A DNA stretch of 64,000 bases from Catenovulum maritimum (GTDB lineage: Bacteria > Pseudomonadota > Gammaproteobacteria > Enterobacterales > Alteromonadaceae), in NCBI RefSeq assembly GCF_001050375.1, contig NZ_KQ130482.1, positions 512,954 to 576,953 on the forward strand, written 5' to 3'. Of this stretch, positions 28,154-36,792 are shown one piece after another. The number at the start of each line of letters is the position of its first letter. Positions within the stretch are counted from its first letter, which is position 1. The notes below the pieces were generated by a model, which saw only the letters and a list, made by a program, of their open reading frames with translations, ran no database searches and was not told the origin of the DNA. The position numbers were made by a program, and so were the translations under genes.

Positions 28154-28786
28154 TTTTTTTCCCTTTTTTTATTATGTATTAGTGTATTCTTAAAGTTAAT
28201 TAAAACATTTTTGTAACATTTAAGTTGCATTTATTAATACCGAATTAACGGATGGATTGGCAACTTGAATACGTATGCAAAGTGAACATAAATTCATCTA
28301 TTTAGATTAAAAAGCTTGTTATTTGGTATTTGTTTTGATTTTAAGTGGTTGAAATTAATAGTTTATTTATTGTGAATGGCTAGATGAAATTTATTTGTAG
28401 AATTAAATTCTGTCAGTAGCTCTGCTTGAGTAGGCATATGCCGAGCATGATTATGAATAAACCTGAAGGGATAGCTCGCTCTTAGAGTTAGGCAAAATGT
28501 TGAGATTAAAAACTAGTTAATCTTTCCCGACCCCAAATCATTCTAATACCTGACATTTTTAGATGATATTTAAGGGATATCTCTAACTCTAACCCCATTT
28601 ATTAAACTGTTTAATGTAAACAATAATTAATTTGTTGTAATCAATTTTATAATTTTATTGTTTCAAATCAGCACTTTATATTTATGTTTACTTGTAGTTA
28701 ACCAGATGTTGTTGTTATTTTGATCAAATTATTCTAGTCTAATTGTGCAAAGTATCAGATCAATAGATTCACAATATTGATCGGAG
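28154..28786. promoter_or_regulatory. Divergent region between the amylase and GH96 genes
   Basis: More than 600 bp without a gene, AT-rich. It includes GTTAACCAGATG at 28697-28708, related to elements before repressor 1 and the GH86 gene. A palindrome-like AGAGTTAG (28473 region) and CTCTAACTCTAACC (28580 region) pair are far apart. A TTGATC box near 28731 may be part of the GH96 promoter. Nothing coding was seen. Confidence 0.35.
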
Positions 28787-28828
28787 ACAGGGTCGATATT
28801 GGGTAAATAAATATCGCCCTGTTTTTTT
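28787..28828 (+). terminator. Intrinsic terminator/attenuator hairpin in the GH96 leader
   Basis: ACAGGGTCGATATT (28787-28800) pairs with AATATCGCCCTGT (28810-28822), leaving one bulged T, and is followed directly by seven T residues. No gene lies immediately upstream on this strand, and the GH96 start is 134 bp downstream. It is therefore either a transcription attenuator in the GH96 mRNA leader or the end of an unseen short upstream RNA. Confidence 0.75.
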
Positions 28829-28961
28829 GTTTTATTGAATATTGTTATCAATTAACAAAGTGTTTTGCTGCGCGATTGTTGACAAGCTGCTGCTTGTTTT
28901 AAACAAGGTTAATCGCGTGTAAGAAAAACTTACATCACATAATAAAAAATTGGAGAATAAA

Positions 28962-31900
28962 ATGTTTAAAACTAAACGCTCTCTGTTGAACTCAAGTATT
29001 GCAATTTCATTTGCGCTACTTGGCGTGCACGCACAAGCAGAGACACTAGTGTTACAAGCAGAATCGTTTGCCAACTCAGGCGGCACATATAGTGATGGGC
29101 AACCAAACCCTGTCACTATTTATAATGTAAACGGTCAAGGCGCGATTAATTTCGTTAATGCTGGCGACTATGTTGATTACAATATCAATGCCCTGGGGGG
29201 GGAATACGATATTGAATATTTTGTTGGGACCAGTGTTTCATCTGGACCCAATATAGAAGTGCTTGTTAATGTAAATGGTACATGGCAAAGTCAAGGCTCG
29301 GTTGCTGTTCCTTATGGTAGCTGGGATGACTTTCAATCACTCACGCCATCTCATACAGTGTCATTACCAGTGGGTACTTCGACTGTTCGCTTGTTGGCGG
29401 TAGGCTCAACTTGGCAATGGAACTTAGAATCATTTAGGTTAACTCAAGTTTCATCCGTTGAACCTGTTGGTGATGCAGATAATGACGGCGTCTATGATAA
29501 TCAAGATTTATGCCCTAATACCCCATCAGGTGTCACAGTTGACAATAATGGTTGTCAAATTAATGGAGGCACAGATCCGGTTGGAGAATCCTTTGTCATC
29601 CAGATGGAAGCTTTTGATTCAACTGGTAGTGATGATTCAAGAGCACAAGGTGTGGTTATTGGTGAGCGTGGCTACCCACAAGACAAGCATACGGTTGTTG
29701 ATAGTGTCCAAACTACTGATTGGGTGGATTATAGTATTAATTTCCCATCTTCTGGCAACTACAGCATATCTATGTTGGCATCAGGGCAAACCTCGCATGC
29801 AACCGCCGTATTATTTATTGATGGCACTGAAATTAATGAAGTACCAGTTCATACAGGTAATCAAGCCGATTTTGAAGATTTTCAACTAACTAGTTCTGTA
29901 TATGTTGCAGCTGGCACCCATACTGTACGAGTTCAGGCGCAAAGCTCTACTGGCGAGTTTAGTTGGTTATGGTTTGGTGATACATTAACTTTCACTAACT
30001 TAGACGGTGACGATGGTAGTGATGGGGGCAATGGCTCGCCTACACAAGATGCGGATAACGATGGTGTGTTGGATAGCTCAGATTCTTGTCCAAATACGCC
30101 TATAGGTGAACCTGCAGATGTGACTGGCTGTAGTGCATCGCAATTAGATGATGACAATGATGGTGTTTCAAATAATGTCGATCAATGTCCTAATACAGTT
30201 GCTGGTACAGAGGTAGGCGCTGATGGCTGTGAAGTTATTATTGATAACGACACAGATAATGATGGTGTTTTAAATAATGTCGACCAGTGCCCAAATACGC
30301 CACCAGGCGCAACTGTAGACTCAAATGGATGTGAAGTAACATTTGCTGATACAGATAATGACGGCATAGAAGATTCGCAAGATTTTTGCCCGAACACACC
30401 AGCAGGTGAAGCGGTCAATAATTCAGGTTGTGGTGAGTCGCAATTAGATGCCGATAATGATGGCGTTACAAACAATATAGACCAATGTCCAAATACACCA
30501 GCGGGTACACAAGTTGATGCGTCAGGTTGTGAGATCGACAATGGTGGTGAGCCAGGTGATAGTTATTATCACAATGGTCAAGGTTTATTGTTTGGTCGTG
30601 TAGATGGCGCAACTAACTTTGTAGGTGAAGAAGGCTATGTTGCCAACCCTGATAACTATGATGTGACAACCGATTTACTCGAGACCGATGATGACATTAG
30701 AGGAAACTCTACTGAAGTATTCCGTGGTGAGATTTATGACGCAGATGGTCATATTTCTTTCTATGAACATATAGATGATAGCGTTCGTCTATATATCGAC
30801 GGTCAACTCGTGCTTTCAAATGATAGCTGGGAAAACTCGTCTCAAACTCCAGATTTAAGCCTCACACCTGGTTGGCATAATTTTGAGTTAAGACTTGGTA
30901 ACGCCGACGGTGGCAGTGGTGCTGTGAGTGGCATCGGTTTTGGTATAGATGTTGACGGTGGCACAAACTTTGTTCACCCAAGTAATTTAAGCCCTAGTAT
31001 GTTTAGATCGAGCGGCCAAGTTGTGGTTGATCCAATTTTACCACCACCAGGCGGAATTTATATTCAGCTAGAAGACTTTGACGAAACAGGTACTGTTGGC
31101 CGAGTCGCGAGCGATCCAAACGATGGCTTTGTTAAAGGTGATTCAAACGTTGGTTGGGTTACCAATGGAGATTGGGGTAAATACCACAATGTATTTTTAG
31201 AAGCTGGTACATATAGAGCATTCATTACTGTATCAACACCTGCGGGTGGTAGTTATGGTGCACGTGTTGATATAGACGGCGAACCTTTTGCTTGGGGATA
31301 TTTTGATAGCACAGGTGGCTGGGATATCGCAGCAGAATATGAGTTGTATGGTGGTGATTTAGTCGTAGAAAGCACTGGTAACCATACGCTGCATATTGAA
31401 GCTGTTGGTGGGTCAGATTGGCAGTGGAGTGGCGACTTAGTGCGTTTAGCTAAAGTGAACGACAGTACAGTCAAACAACCTCGTGTCTACAATCCAAACG
31501 AACATCTTGTTGCTGAAATCGAAGGGCCTGCAACTGGTTTACAATATTTAAAAACACCAGTGGAAATTCCATTAGCCAATAAGGTATTAAAATCTGACGT
31601 TTGGTATACCTACCCGCAAAACCGAAACCTAGTCGTTGACGGTGACACACCATACGCTGACTTTGGCGCAACGGGTGCCTTCTGGGGACATCCACCTGAA
31701 CACGATTTCTACGATGATACTGTGATCATGGATTGGGCGGTTAATGTCGTTGATGATTTCCAAAGTGAAGGGTTTGAATATACTGCACGCGGTGAATTCG
31801 ACTGGGGTTATGGCTGGTTTACTGAGTTTACGACTAATCCGCAGCCACATTATGTTCAAACCTTGGATGGCCGTAATGTACGTATGACATTCATGGGCTA

Positions 31901-33362
31901 TTTAAGCCATGACGGTTATAACAACAATTGGTTAAGTAATCACAGCCCAGCGTTTGTACCTTTCATGAAGTCACAGGTTGATCAAATCTTAAAAGCGAAC
32001 CCGGATAAGTTGATGTTTGATACACAAACTAACTCAACACGTTCAACTGATATGCGTGACTTTGGTGGGGATTTCTCTCCTTATGCGATGGAAAATTTCC
32101 GAGTTTGGTTGTCGAAGAAATACAGCTATGCAGAACTAAGCGCTATGGGTATTAACGATATTACTACCTTTGACTATAAGCAGCACTTACTGGATGCAGG
32201 TGTAACTCATACATCATGGTCAAATGCAGGAGATAGACTCGAAGGCAATATTCCAATGCTTGAAGATTTTATCTACTTTAATCGTGACGTTTGGAACCAA
32301 AAATTTGCTGAAGTATTAGATTACATTCGCCAGCAAAGACCTAATATTGAAATCGGTGCCAGTACACACCTATTTGAATCACGTGGCTATGTATTTAATG
32401 AGAATATTACCTTCTTATCGGGAGAGCTTAATTTAGGTGCAAGAACCAGTATTTCAGAATTACCAACTAATATTCTTGTACACTTAAAAGGTGCGCAAGC
32501 AGTTGATAAAACCTTGGCTTACTTCCCATATCCGTGGGAGTTTGATGAATTACGTCTACAAAATGCGCCTAGATTTGGTCGTGGTTGGGTTGCTCAAGCT
32601 TATGCTTATGGTGGCTTATTCTCTATTCCTGCTAATGTGTGGGTAGGTGGTGAAGTATTTACTTGGTCACCTGGTGCTGATAACTATCGCGATATCTATC
32701 AATTTGTCCGTGCACAAGCTAACTTATTCGATGGTTATACCTCATACGCGAAAGCTGGTTATGTTCACGCTATGTTCTCATCAATGAAAGCTGGTTTTAT
32801 TGATGGTGGCAACCAAGTTCAATCAAGCGTGAAAATTTTAACTGAAGATAATATCAATTTTGACATGTTAGTGTTTGGTGATGCGGGATATCCTGTTGTA
32901 CCACGCCAGGCTGATTTTGATAAATTTGAGCATATTTTCTACGACGGTGATCTAAACTACTTAACGACTGAGCAAAAAGCAGTATTGGATGCACAAGGTA
33001 GTAAGGTTCGTCACATTGGTCAACGCGGTTCTTTAGCTGGTTTACAGATTAATGTAAGCATTAATGGTAGTGTATCTAACGAAACTGTGTCTGCTGTATC
33101 TCGTATTCATGAAACAGACTCAACGGCACCTTATGTAGTACACCTGATTAATCGTCCGTTTGCGGGTGGGGTAACACCAATACTGAACAATGTTGAAGTG
33201 GCAATTCCTGCAAGCTATTTTCCTGAAGGAGTAACCTCAGCGAAATTACACTTACCAGATGGAACAAGTTCAACCGTCGCGGTTTCGACCAATGCGAATG
33301 GCGATGCTGTTGTATCTGTTAGTAATCTTGAAGTTTGGGGTATTTTAGAATTAGCTCACTAA
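28962..33362 (+). CDS. Secreted GH96-type alpha-agarase with three CBM6, TSP3 repeats and PA14-like domain
   Basis: A 1466-residue secreted protein. ATG 28962 (GGAG seven bases upstream) replaces an in-frame TTG at 28950. Domains: signal 1-26; CBM6 about 28-165; one thrombospondin type-3 repeat; CBM6 about 210-345; a run of TSP3 calcium repeats about 358-525 (DxDxDGVxDxxDxCPNTP pattern); PA14-like about 532-685 (ISFYEHIDDSVRLYIDG); CBM6 about 697-831. The C-terminal 620 residues have no common glycoside hydrolase motif that I recognise but include DFQSEGFEYTARGEFDWGY. Length and domain order match the described GH96 alpha-agarase of Thalassotalea (about 1463 residues), which cuts alpha-1,3 bonds of agarose. 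The assignment is from memory of that architecture. A G8 tract lies at 29195-29202. Confidence 0.78.
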   Translation: MFKTKRSLLNSSIAISFALLGVHAQAETLVLQAESFANSGGTYSDGQPNPVTIYNVNGQGAINFVNAGDYVDYNINALGGEYDIEYFVGTSVSSGPNIEVLVNVNGTWQSQGSVAVPYGSWDDFQSLTPSHTVSLPVGTSTVRLLAVGSTWQWNLESFRLTQVSSVEPVGDADNDGVYDNQDLCPNTPSGVTVDNNGCQINGGTDPVGESFVIQMEAFDSTGSDDSRAQGVVIGERGYPQDKHTVVDSVQTTDWVDYSINFPSSGNYSISMLASGQTSHATAVLFIDGTEINEVPVHTGNQADFEDFQLTSSVYVAAGTHTVRVQAQSSTGEFSWLWFGDTLTFTNLDGDDGSDGGNGSPTQDADNDGVLDSSDSCPNTPIGEPADVTGCSASQLDDDNDGVSNNVDQCPNTVAGTEVGADGCEVIIDNDTDNDGVLNNVDQCPNTPPGATVDSNGCEVTFADTDNDGIEDSQDFCPNTPAGEAVNNSGCGESQLDADNDGVTNNIDQCPNTPAGTQVDASGCEIDNGGEPGDSYYHNGQGLLFGRVDGATNFVGEEGYVANPDNYDVTTDLLETDDDIRGNSTEVFRGEIYDADGHISFYEHIDDSVRLYIDGQLVLSNDSWENSSQTPDLSLTPGWHNFELRLGNADGGSGAVSGIGFGIDVDGGTNFVHPSNLSPSMFRSSGQVVVDPILPPPGGIYIQLEDFDETGTVGRVASDPNDGFVKGDSNVGWVTNGDWGKYHNVFLEAGTYRAFITVSTPAGGSYGARVDIDGEPFAWGYFDSTGGWDIAAEYELYGGDLVVESTGNHTLHIEAVGGSDWQWSGDLVRLAKVNDSTVKQPRVYNPNEHLVAEIEGPATGLQYLKTPVEIPLANKVLKSDVWYTYPQNRNLVVDGDTPYADFGATGAFWGHPPEHDFYDDTVIMDWAVNVVDDFQSEGFEYTARGEFDWGYGWFTEFTTNPQPHYVQTLDGRNVRMTFMGYLSHDGYNNNWLSNHSPAFVPFMKSQVDQILKANPDKLMFDTQTNSTRSTDMRDFGGDFSPYAMENFRVWLSKKYSYAELSAMGINDITTFDYKQHLLDAGVTHTSWSNAGDRLEGNIPMLEDFIYFNRDVWNQKFAEVLDYIRQQRPNIEIGASTHLFESRGYVFNENITFLSGELNLGARTSISELPTNILVHLKGAQAVDKTLAYFPYPWEFDELRLQNAPRFGRGWVAQAYAYGGLFSIPANVWVGGEVFTWSPGADNYRDIYQFVRAQANLFDGYTSYAKAGYVHAMFSSMKAGFIDGGNQVQSSVKILTEDNINFDMLVFGDAGYPVVPRQADFDKFEHIFYDGDLNYLTTEQKAVLDAQGSKVRHIGQRGSLAGLQINVSINGSVSNETVSAVSRIHETDSTAPYVVHLINRPFAGGVTPILNNVEVAIPASYFPEGVTSAKLHLPDGTSSTVAVSTNANGDAVVSVSNLEVWGILELAH

Positions 33363-33387
33363 TTCTTTAAGATTCCATTTAATCTAA

Positions 33388-33416
33388 GGGCTTACGCTAT
33401 AGCCGTAAGCCTTTTT
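33388..33416 (+). terminator. Terminator after the alpha-agarase gene
   Basis: Eight-base stem GGCTTACG (33389-33396) and CGTAAGCC (33404-33411) followed by five T residues. Confidence 0.85.
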
Positions 33417-33561
33417 CTCAACTAAAGAGCAACCCCCCGCTAGATTCAAGCCAAAAAATAAGTTTATTTATAGGTTAAAATAAAAATTTAAACTAGCCTG
33501 TAATAAATTGACTTGTCCAACCACTAACTAGTCATAACATAATTTAGGATATTACTTTTTT

Positions 33562-34050
33562 ATGGGAAGTGACTTTTATCTACAATTCATTTTACCTTTT
33601 GCTGGCATTATCATAAAAATTTGTCGGGCCTATACTAACAGCCAAGAAGATTTTGAAGATTATTATCAAGAGGTGTGTTTACAAATATGGCGTAGCAAAG
33701 ACAATTTTAATCAGCAGTGTCAATGGTCTACTTGGATTTATCGAATATCGCTAAATGTTTGTTTAACTTATCTAAAGCAAAGTAATAAGGGTGATAAGCA
33801 TATTGTTTCGGACAGCTTGCCTGATGAAGTTATCGACGACAGCAAAGCATTTGTTAGCGATGAAATTAATGTGCTGTACAACGCGATTAAACATCTTTCG
33901 GAAACCGACAGAGCGGTTATTTTGCTTTATTTGGAAGAAAAAACCTACACCGAAATTGCCGATATTATTGGTAGTAATAGCAACAATATAGGTGTTCGCA
34001 TTACTCGAATTAAAAGTCGATTACATCAGTTTATAAATCAAGCGGGTTAA
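33562..34050 (+). CDS. ECF-type RNA polymerase sigma factor
   Basis: A 162-residue protein with sigma region 2 (residues about 20-65: FEDYYQEVCLQIWRSKDNF, WSTWIYRISLNVCLTYL) and region 4 (about 105-155: LSETDRAVILLYLEEKTYTEIADIIG, then VRITRIKSRL). It redirects RNA polymerase to a dedicated promoter set. The small membrane protein gene starting 16 bp after its stop is the natural candidate for its partner. No target promoter could be identified in the window. Confidence 0.88.
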   Translation: MGSDFYLQFILPFAGIIIKICRAYTNSQEDFEDYYQEVCLQIWRSKDNFNQQCQWSTWIYRISLNVCLTYLKQSNKGDKHIVSDSLPDEVIDDSKAFVSDEINVLYNAIKHLSETDRAVILLYLEEKTYTEIADIIGSNSNNIGVRITRIKSRLHQFINQAG

Positions 34051-34065
34051 GTGAGAGAGAAAATA

Positions 34066-34710
34066 ATGAGTAAGTCTATTGAAGCTATGTGGAAAGATGG
34101 GTTTATTAAGGAGACACAACTAGTTGCCCCTAAAATAAACGACTTGTATAACCGTAAATCACAAAATATTGTTGATAAGCTACAACATATGTTTGCGTTA
34201 AACATTAAAGCGATTATTGTGGGTAGTCTGTTGATGTTGCTGATGTTTAGTTTAATCGGCGCGCCTTGGTTAGGTGTTTATATATGCGTTTTATTGATAC
34301 CTTTAGTGATAATTGCCAAAAAAGAACTGAGAAAATCGCTGCAATTGTCTAAGGGGCTGAGTAGCTACGATTACATAATGAGTTTTAACACTTGGTTACA
34401 AGATTCAATTGCCGTGTATGGCCGTTATTATCGTGTATTTTACCCTATGTTGTTTATCGGCATGGCGGTGCAGGGTATTGTGAGTGAGGCGGGCAGAAAA
34501 ATGATTGGTCTTCTGGTTTCAGCTTGGCCAACCGATTTCCTAATTTTGGGGGTACCTTATTATTTACTTTTAACTATAGCGTTGATAATCCTAGTTGTTG
34601 CTCGGAGTGCAGATGCGTTATACAAGCTTGATTTAAATATTGTATATGGTCGCCAGTTTAAGAAGTTGGACGAATTGATTGCCGACATGCAGTCGCTACG
34701 TAAAACTTAA
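34066..34710 (+). CDS. Membrane protein partnered with the ECF sigma factor
   Basis: The ATG at 34066 (GAGAGA upstream) is preferred over the GTG at 34051; 214 residues. Four hydrophobic segments are visible at roughly 48-68 (IIVGSLLMLLMFSLIG), 70-86, 124-145 and 160-185, with a cytoplasmic N-terminal helix. The position directly behind a sigma factor suggests an anti-sigma or signalling role, but no zinc-binding anti-sigma motif (HxxxCxxC) is present. Function inferred from neighbourhood only. Confidence 0.6.
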   Translation: MSKSIEAMWKDGFIKETQLVAPKINDLYNRKSQNIVDKLQHMFALNIKAIIVGSLLMLLMFSLIGAPWLGVYICVLLIPLVIIAKKELRKSLQLSKGLSSYDYIMSFNTWLQDSIAVYGRYYRVFYPMLFIGMAVQGIVSEAGRKMIGLLVSAWPTDFLILGVPYYLLLTIALIILVVARSADALYKLDLNIVYGRQFKKLDELIADMQSLRKT

Positions 34711-34958
34711 CTAACTTCATTGAATTAGCTAATTTCTTATCCAGAGTTAAGATTAAGTAATAATGGTACAGGGTAAAATCATACTTGAATGTTTTTTATT
34801 CAATTTAGTATGTCGAGTAATAATTTCAGTAAAAACGCAGCGAGTATATCCATATATGCTTGGATATCCGTCCTGAAAAATACATTTAGATATAAAATTT
34901 CACTCGAACTTAAATACTAGAGCTATAAGAATAAGTATGAATTTGCCCTGAATAATGA
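34711..34958. other. Non-coding stretch with a small hairpin
   Basis: No gene seen. ATATCCA (34846-34852) and TGGATAT (34861-34867) form a 7-bp hairpin without a T tract. Confidence 0.4.
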
Positions 34959-35129
34959 CAAAACATCAACTTAGAAAATTTACCTGATGTTAAACAAACA
35001 GGTGATCACCCGTTGTTATTGCCTGCTAAAGCATCGAGTGGTCGATGGACAACAGATATCTGGTCCAGAAATGACGGCTTTATTGCAAACGTTGGCATAA
35101 GAATTAATTTCTCTGACGGCTCGGATTAA
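34959..35129 (+). pseudogene. Remnant of an outer-membrane barrel protein (C-terminal end)
   Basis: An open frame without any start codon, bounded upstream by TGA at 34956-34958, ends at TAA 35127-35129. Its 56 residues include SGRWTTDIWSRNDGF and the alternating IANVGIRINF, typical of the last strands of a beta-barrel porin. The 5' part of the gene is missing, so this looks like a deletion remnant. It is not related in sequence to the neighbouring MipA-like protein. Confidence 0.4.
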
Positions 35130-35259
35130 AGTTAGCTTTATCTTAAATTACACCAGATTTACATTTTCAGGTAACAGGCCTCGCAATGTGGCTTGTTATA
35201 TAAGCTTGTAGGCGCCAGTGCTTAAACTGTTATCTAGGTGTAGATTAAATCATAATGCA

Positions 35260-36087
35260 CTAAAAAACGTATATGAGACCAATCCCTACCTCTGTTTCAT
35301 AATTACTTCTGGAAATTGGACTGTTTCTGACTGGACCACTGAAATATTCAAACAGGGCTTCGCCAAATATCTGCCAATTTTTGTTAATCTTGTGTCTGTA
35401 ATTATAGTCAATACCAAATGAACGTAATCCCCCACTTAAATGAGTCTCAACCAAACTTGATGCAGCAGACTGCTTAGGGTTTATGCCAAAACCTTTGTTG
35501 GCATATTCGCTATCATGAAAAACCGCAACTAAATTAATTTCTGATCCTGTACCATCTGATTGTGATCCAAAGCGACGACCAATCCCAAATAGCCCTAAAT
35601 TTCCTTCATCTCCTATGACCAATCGACTAACTAGCCAATATCGCCAATCGGAAGTAAAAGAGCGACGTGCTTGTAACACTAGTTCAAAGCCTTCTTCTTG
35701 ATCACCCAAACCATCAAGTCGCCCATCGTCTGAATCGGTTTCAGCTCTACCTTCCTCAAAGCCGACCAAAGCATCTAATAACCAGCTATCAGCACGCAGA
35801 CCTCGCCAGCCAAATGCTTCTCCTGCAAAGTAATATATATTGTCACCATCGCGCCATTGCACCGCGCCTGCAGGTTGGATTTCTAATCCAAATTCGTCAG
35901 AGCCTTCGTAAGCCGACTCATATTCAACACCTAATCCTAAGCCGAATGCCCATCCGTTTTTCCCATCAGTAAAATCATCTACTGATGGTAAAGGTACTAA
36001 AACTGATTTGTTAACCTGTGCTGCAGCTGTATTTAACAAGCAAAACTGTATGCTCAATACGAAATATAAGCTTGCAATTATTTTCAT
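35260..36087 (-). CDS. MipA/OmpV-family outer-membrane protein
   Basis: A 275-residue barrel protein with a signal peptide (cleavage near AAAQ, residue 24). The segment GWAFGLGLGVEYESAYEGSD is characteristic of the MipA/OmpV family. Many alternating strands follow and the chain ends in IGLIYVF with a terminal phenylalanine. The family includes the scaffold for murein-synthesising complexes and regulated outer-membrane proteins; the actual function here is unknown. It is monocistronic, facing the porin remnant. Confidence 0.8.
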   Translation of the reverse strand: MKIIASLYFVLSIQFCLLNTAAAQVNKSVLVPLPSVDDFTDGKNGWAFGLGLGVEYESAYEGSDEFGLEIQPAGAVQWRDGDNIYYFAGEAFGWRGLRADSWLLDALVGFEEGRAETDSDDGRLDGLGDQEEGFELVLQARRSFTSDWRYWLVSRLVIGDEGNLGLFGIGRRFGSQSDGTGSEINLVAVFHDSEYANKGFGINPKQSAASSLVETHLSGGLRSFGIDYNYRHKINKNWQIFGEALFEYFSGPVRNSPISRSNYETEVGIGLIYVF

Positions 36088-36284
36088 TGGTTTTCCTTAA
36101 AAAACAAAAATGTTGAATGTGTTAGTAATTAATACAAATGTAGTATACGAATAAGTGAAGTCAAAGGATCAAGCGTTTGTCAGCCAAAAACTAAACCGTT
36201 AGAAGCCGTTCAGTGGTTCGAGTTGTTCCTTTTTCCATGATGATTCAATAATATTTTATTGTCATTCAACATTAAGTTAGATTT

Positions 36285-36653
36285 TTATAAGCCCCATTGT
36301 TTTTCAACTCGGTTTAACATTTTACTAATTACTTGTTTTTTCATGTGGAGCTGGGTCATCCCATCGTTTACCGTTTGAAAATAATTAGTTCCACTTGAGA
36401 TTGAAGATGTTTCCTGGTTTGTTAGATTAGAATCGATAAAGCCCCAGATAGAAGAAGACAAGATATCTTCAATAGTTTCTGCATTATCAATTTTCTCACG
36501 AGCTATTTTTATTAATGAATGTTTATATTCGATTTGTTTTCGCTTTTTTTCAATTCGCCAATTTACCCATGGGGCAACTAAAGAGCCTACAGCTCCTGAT
36601 ATTAGACCAACTACAGCTGGTACGACAATTTTTGCAAATTCAACTTCTTCCAT
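36285..36653 (-). CDS. Hypothetical protein with N-terminal membrane helix
   Basis: The ATG at 36653 (122 residues) is chosen over 36674 because GAGGG lies eight bases upstream. Residues about 8-26 form one membrane helix (IVVPAVVGLISGAVGSLVAP), followed by a basic, charged, probably helical cytoplasmic part (RIEKKRKQIEYKHSLIKIAREKI). Phage- and defence-associated small membrane proteins can look like this, but no family is recognised. Confidence 0.55.
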   Translation of the reverse strand: MEEVEFAKIVVPAVVGLISGAVGSLVAPWVNWRIEKKRKQIEYKHSLIKIAREKIDNAETIEDILSSSIWGFIDSNLTNQETSSISSGTNYFQTVNDGMTQLHMKKQVISKMLNRVEKQWGL

Positions 36654-36792
36654 TACATAGCCCTCAAGAATCATAACTAATGTGTTATTTTCAGCTAAAC
36701 CTTAGCTTTAACGTCAAACTATTATCAATACTTAATTTCTAAATTTTGTATTGCGACCATTTGATCTACATTGTTATATTACTCTTTTGGCA

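Noticed and set aside
29458-29889. 143-residue alternative frame in the alpha-agarase gene
   Set aside because: Shadow of CBM6-2 coding; no ribosome site or recognisable domain.
30182-30541. 119-residue minus-strand frame inside the alpha-agarase gene
   Set aside because: Antisense shadow of the TSP3 calcium repeats; its regularity comes from the repeated Asp/Pro codons on the other strand.
35218-35421. 67-residue plus-strand frame overlapping the MipA-like gene end
   Set aside because: Antisense to the MipA-like C-terminus, no ribosome site.
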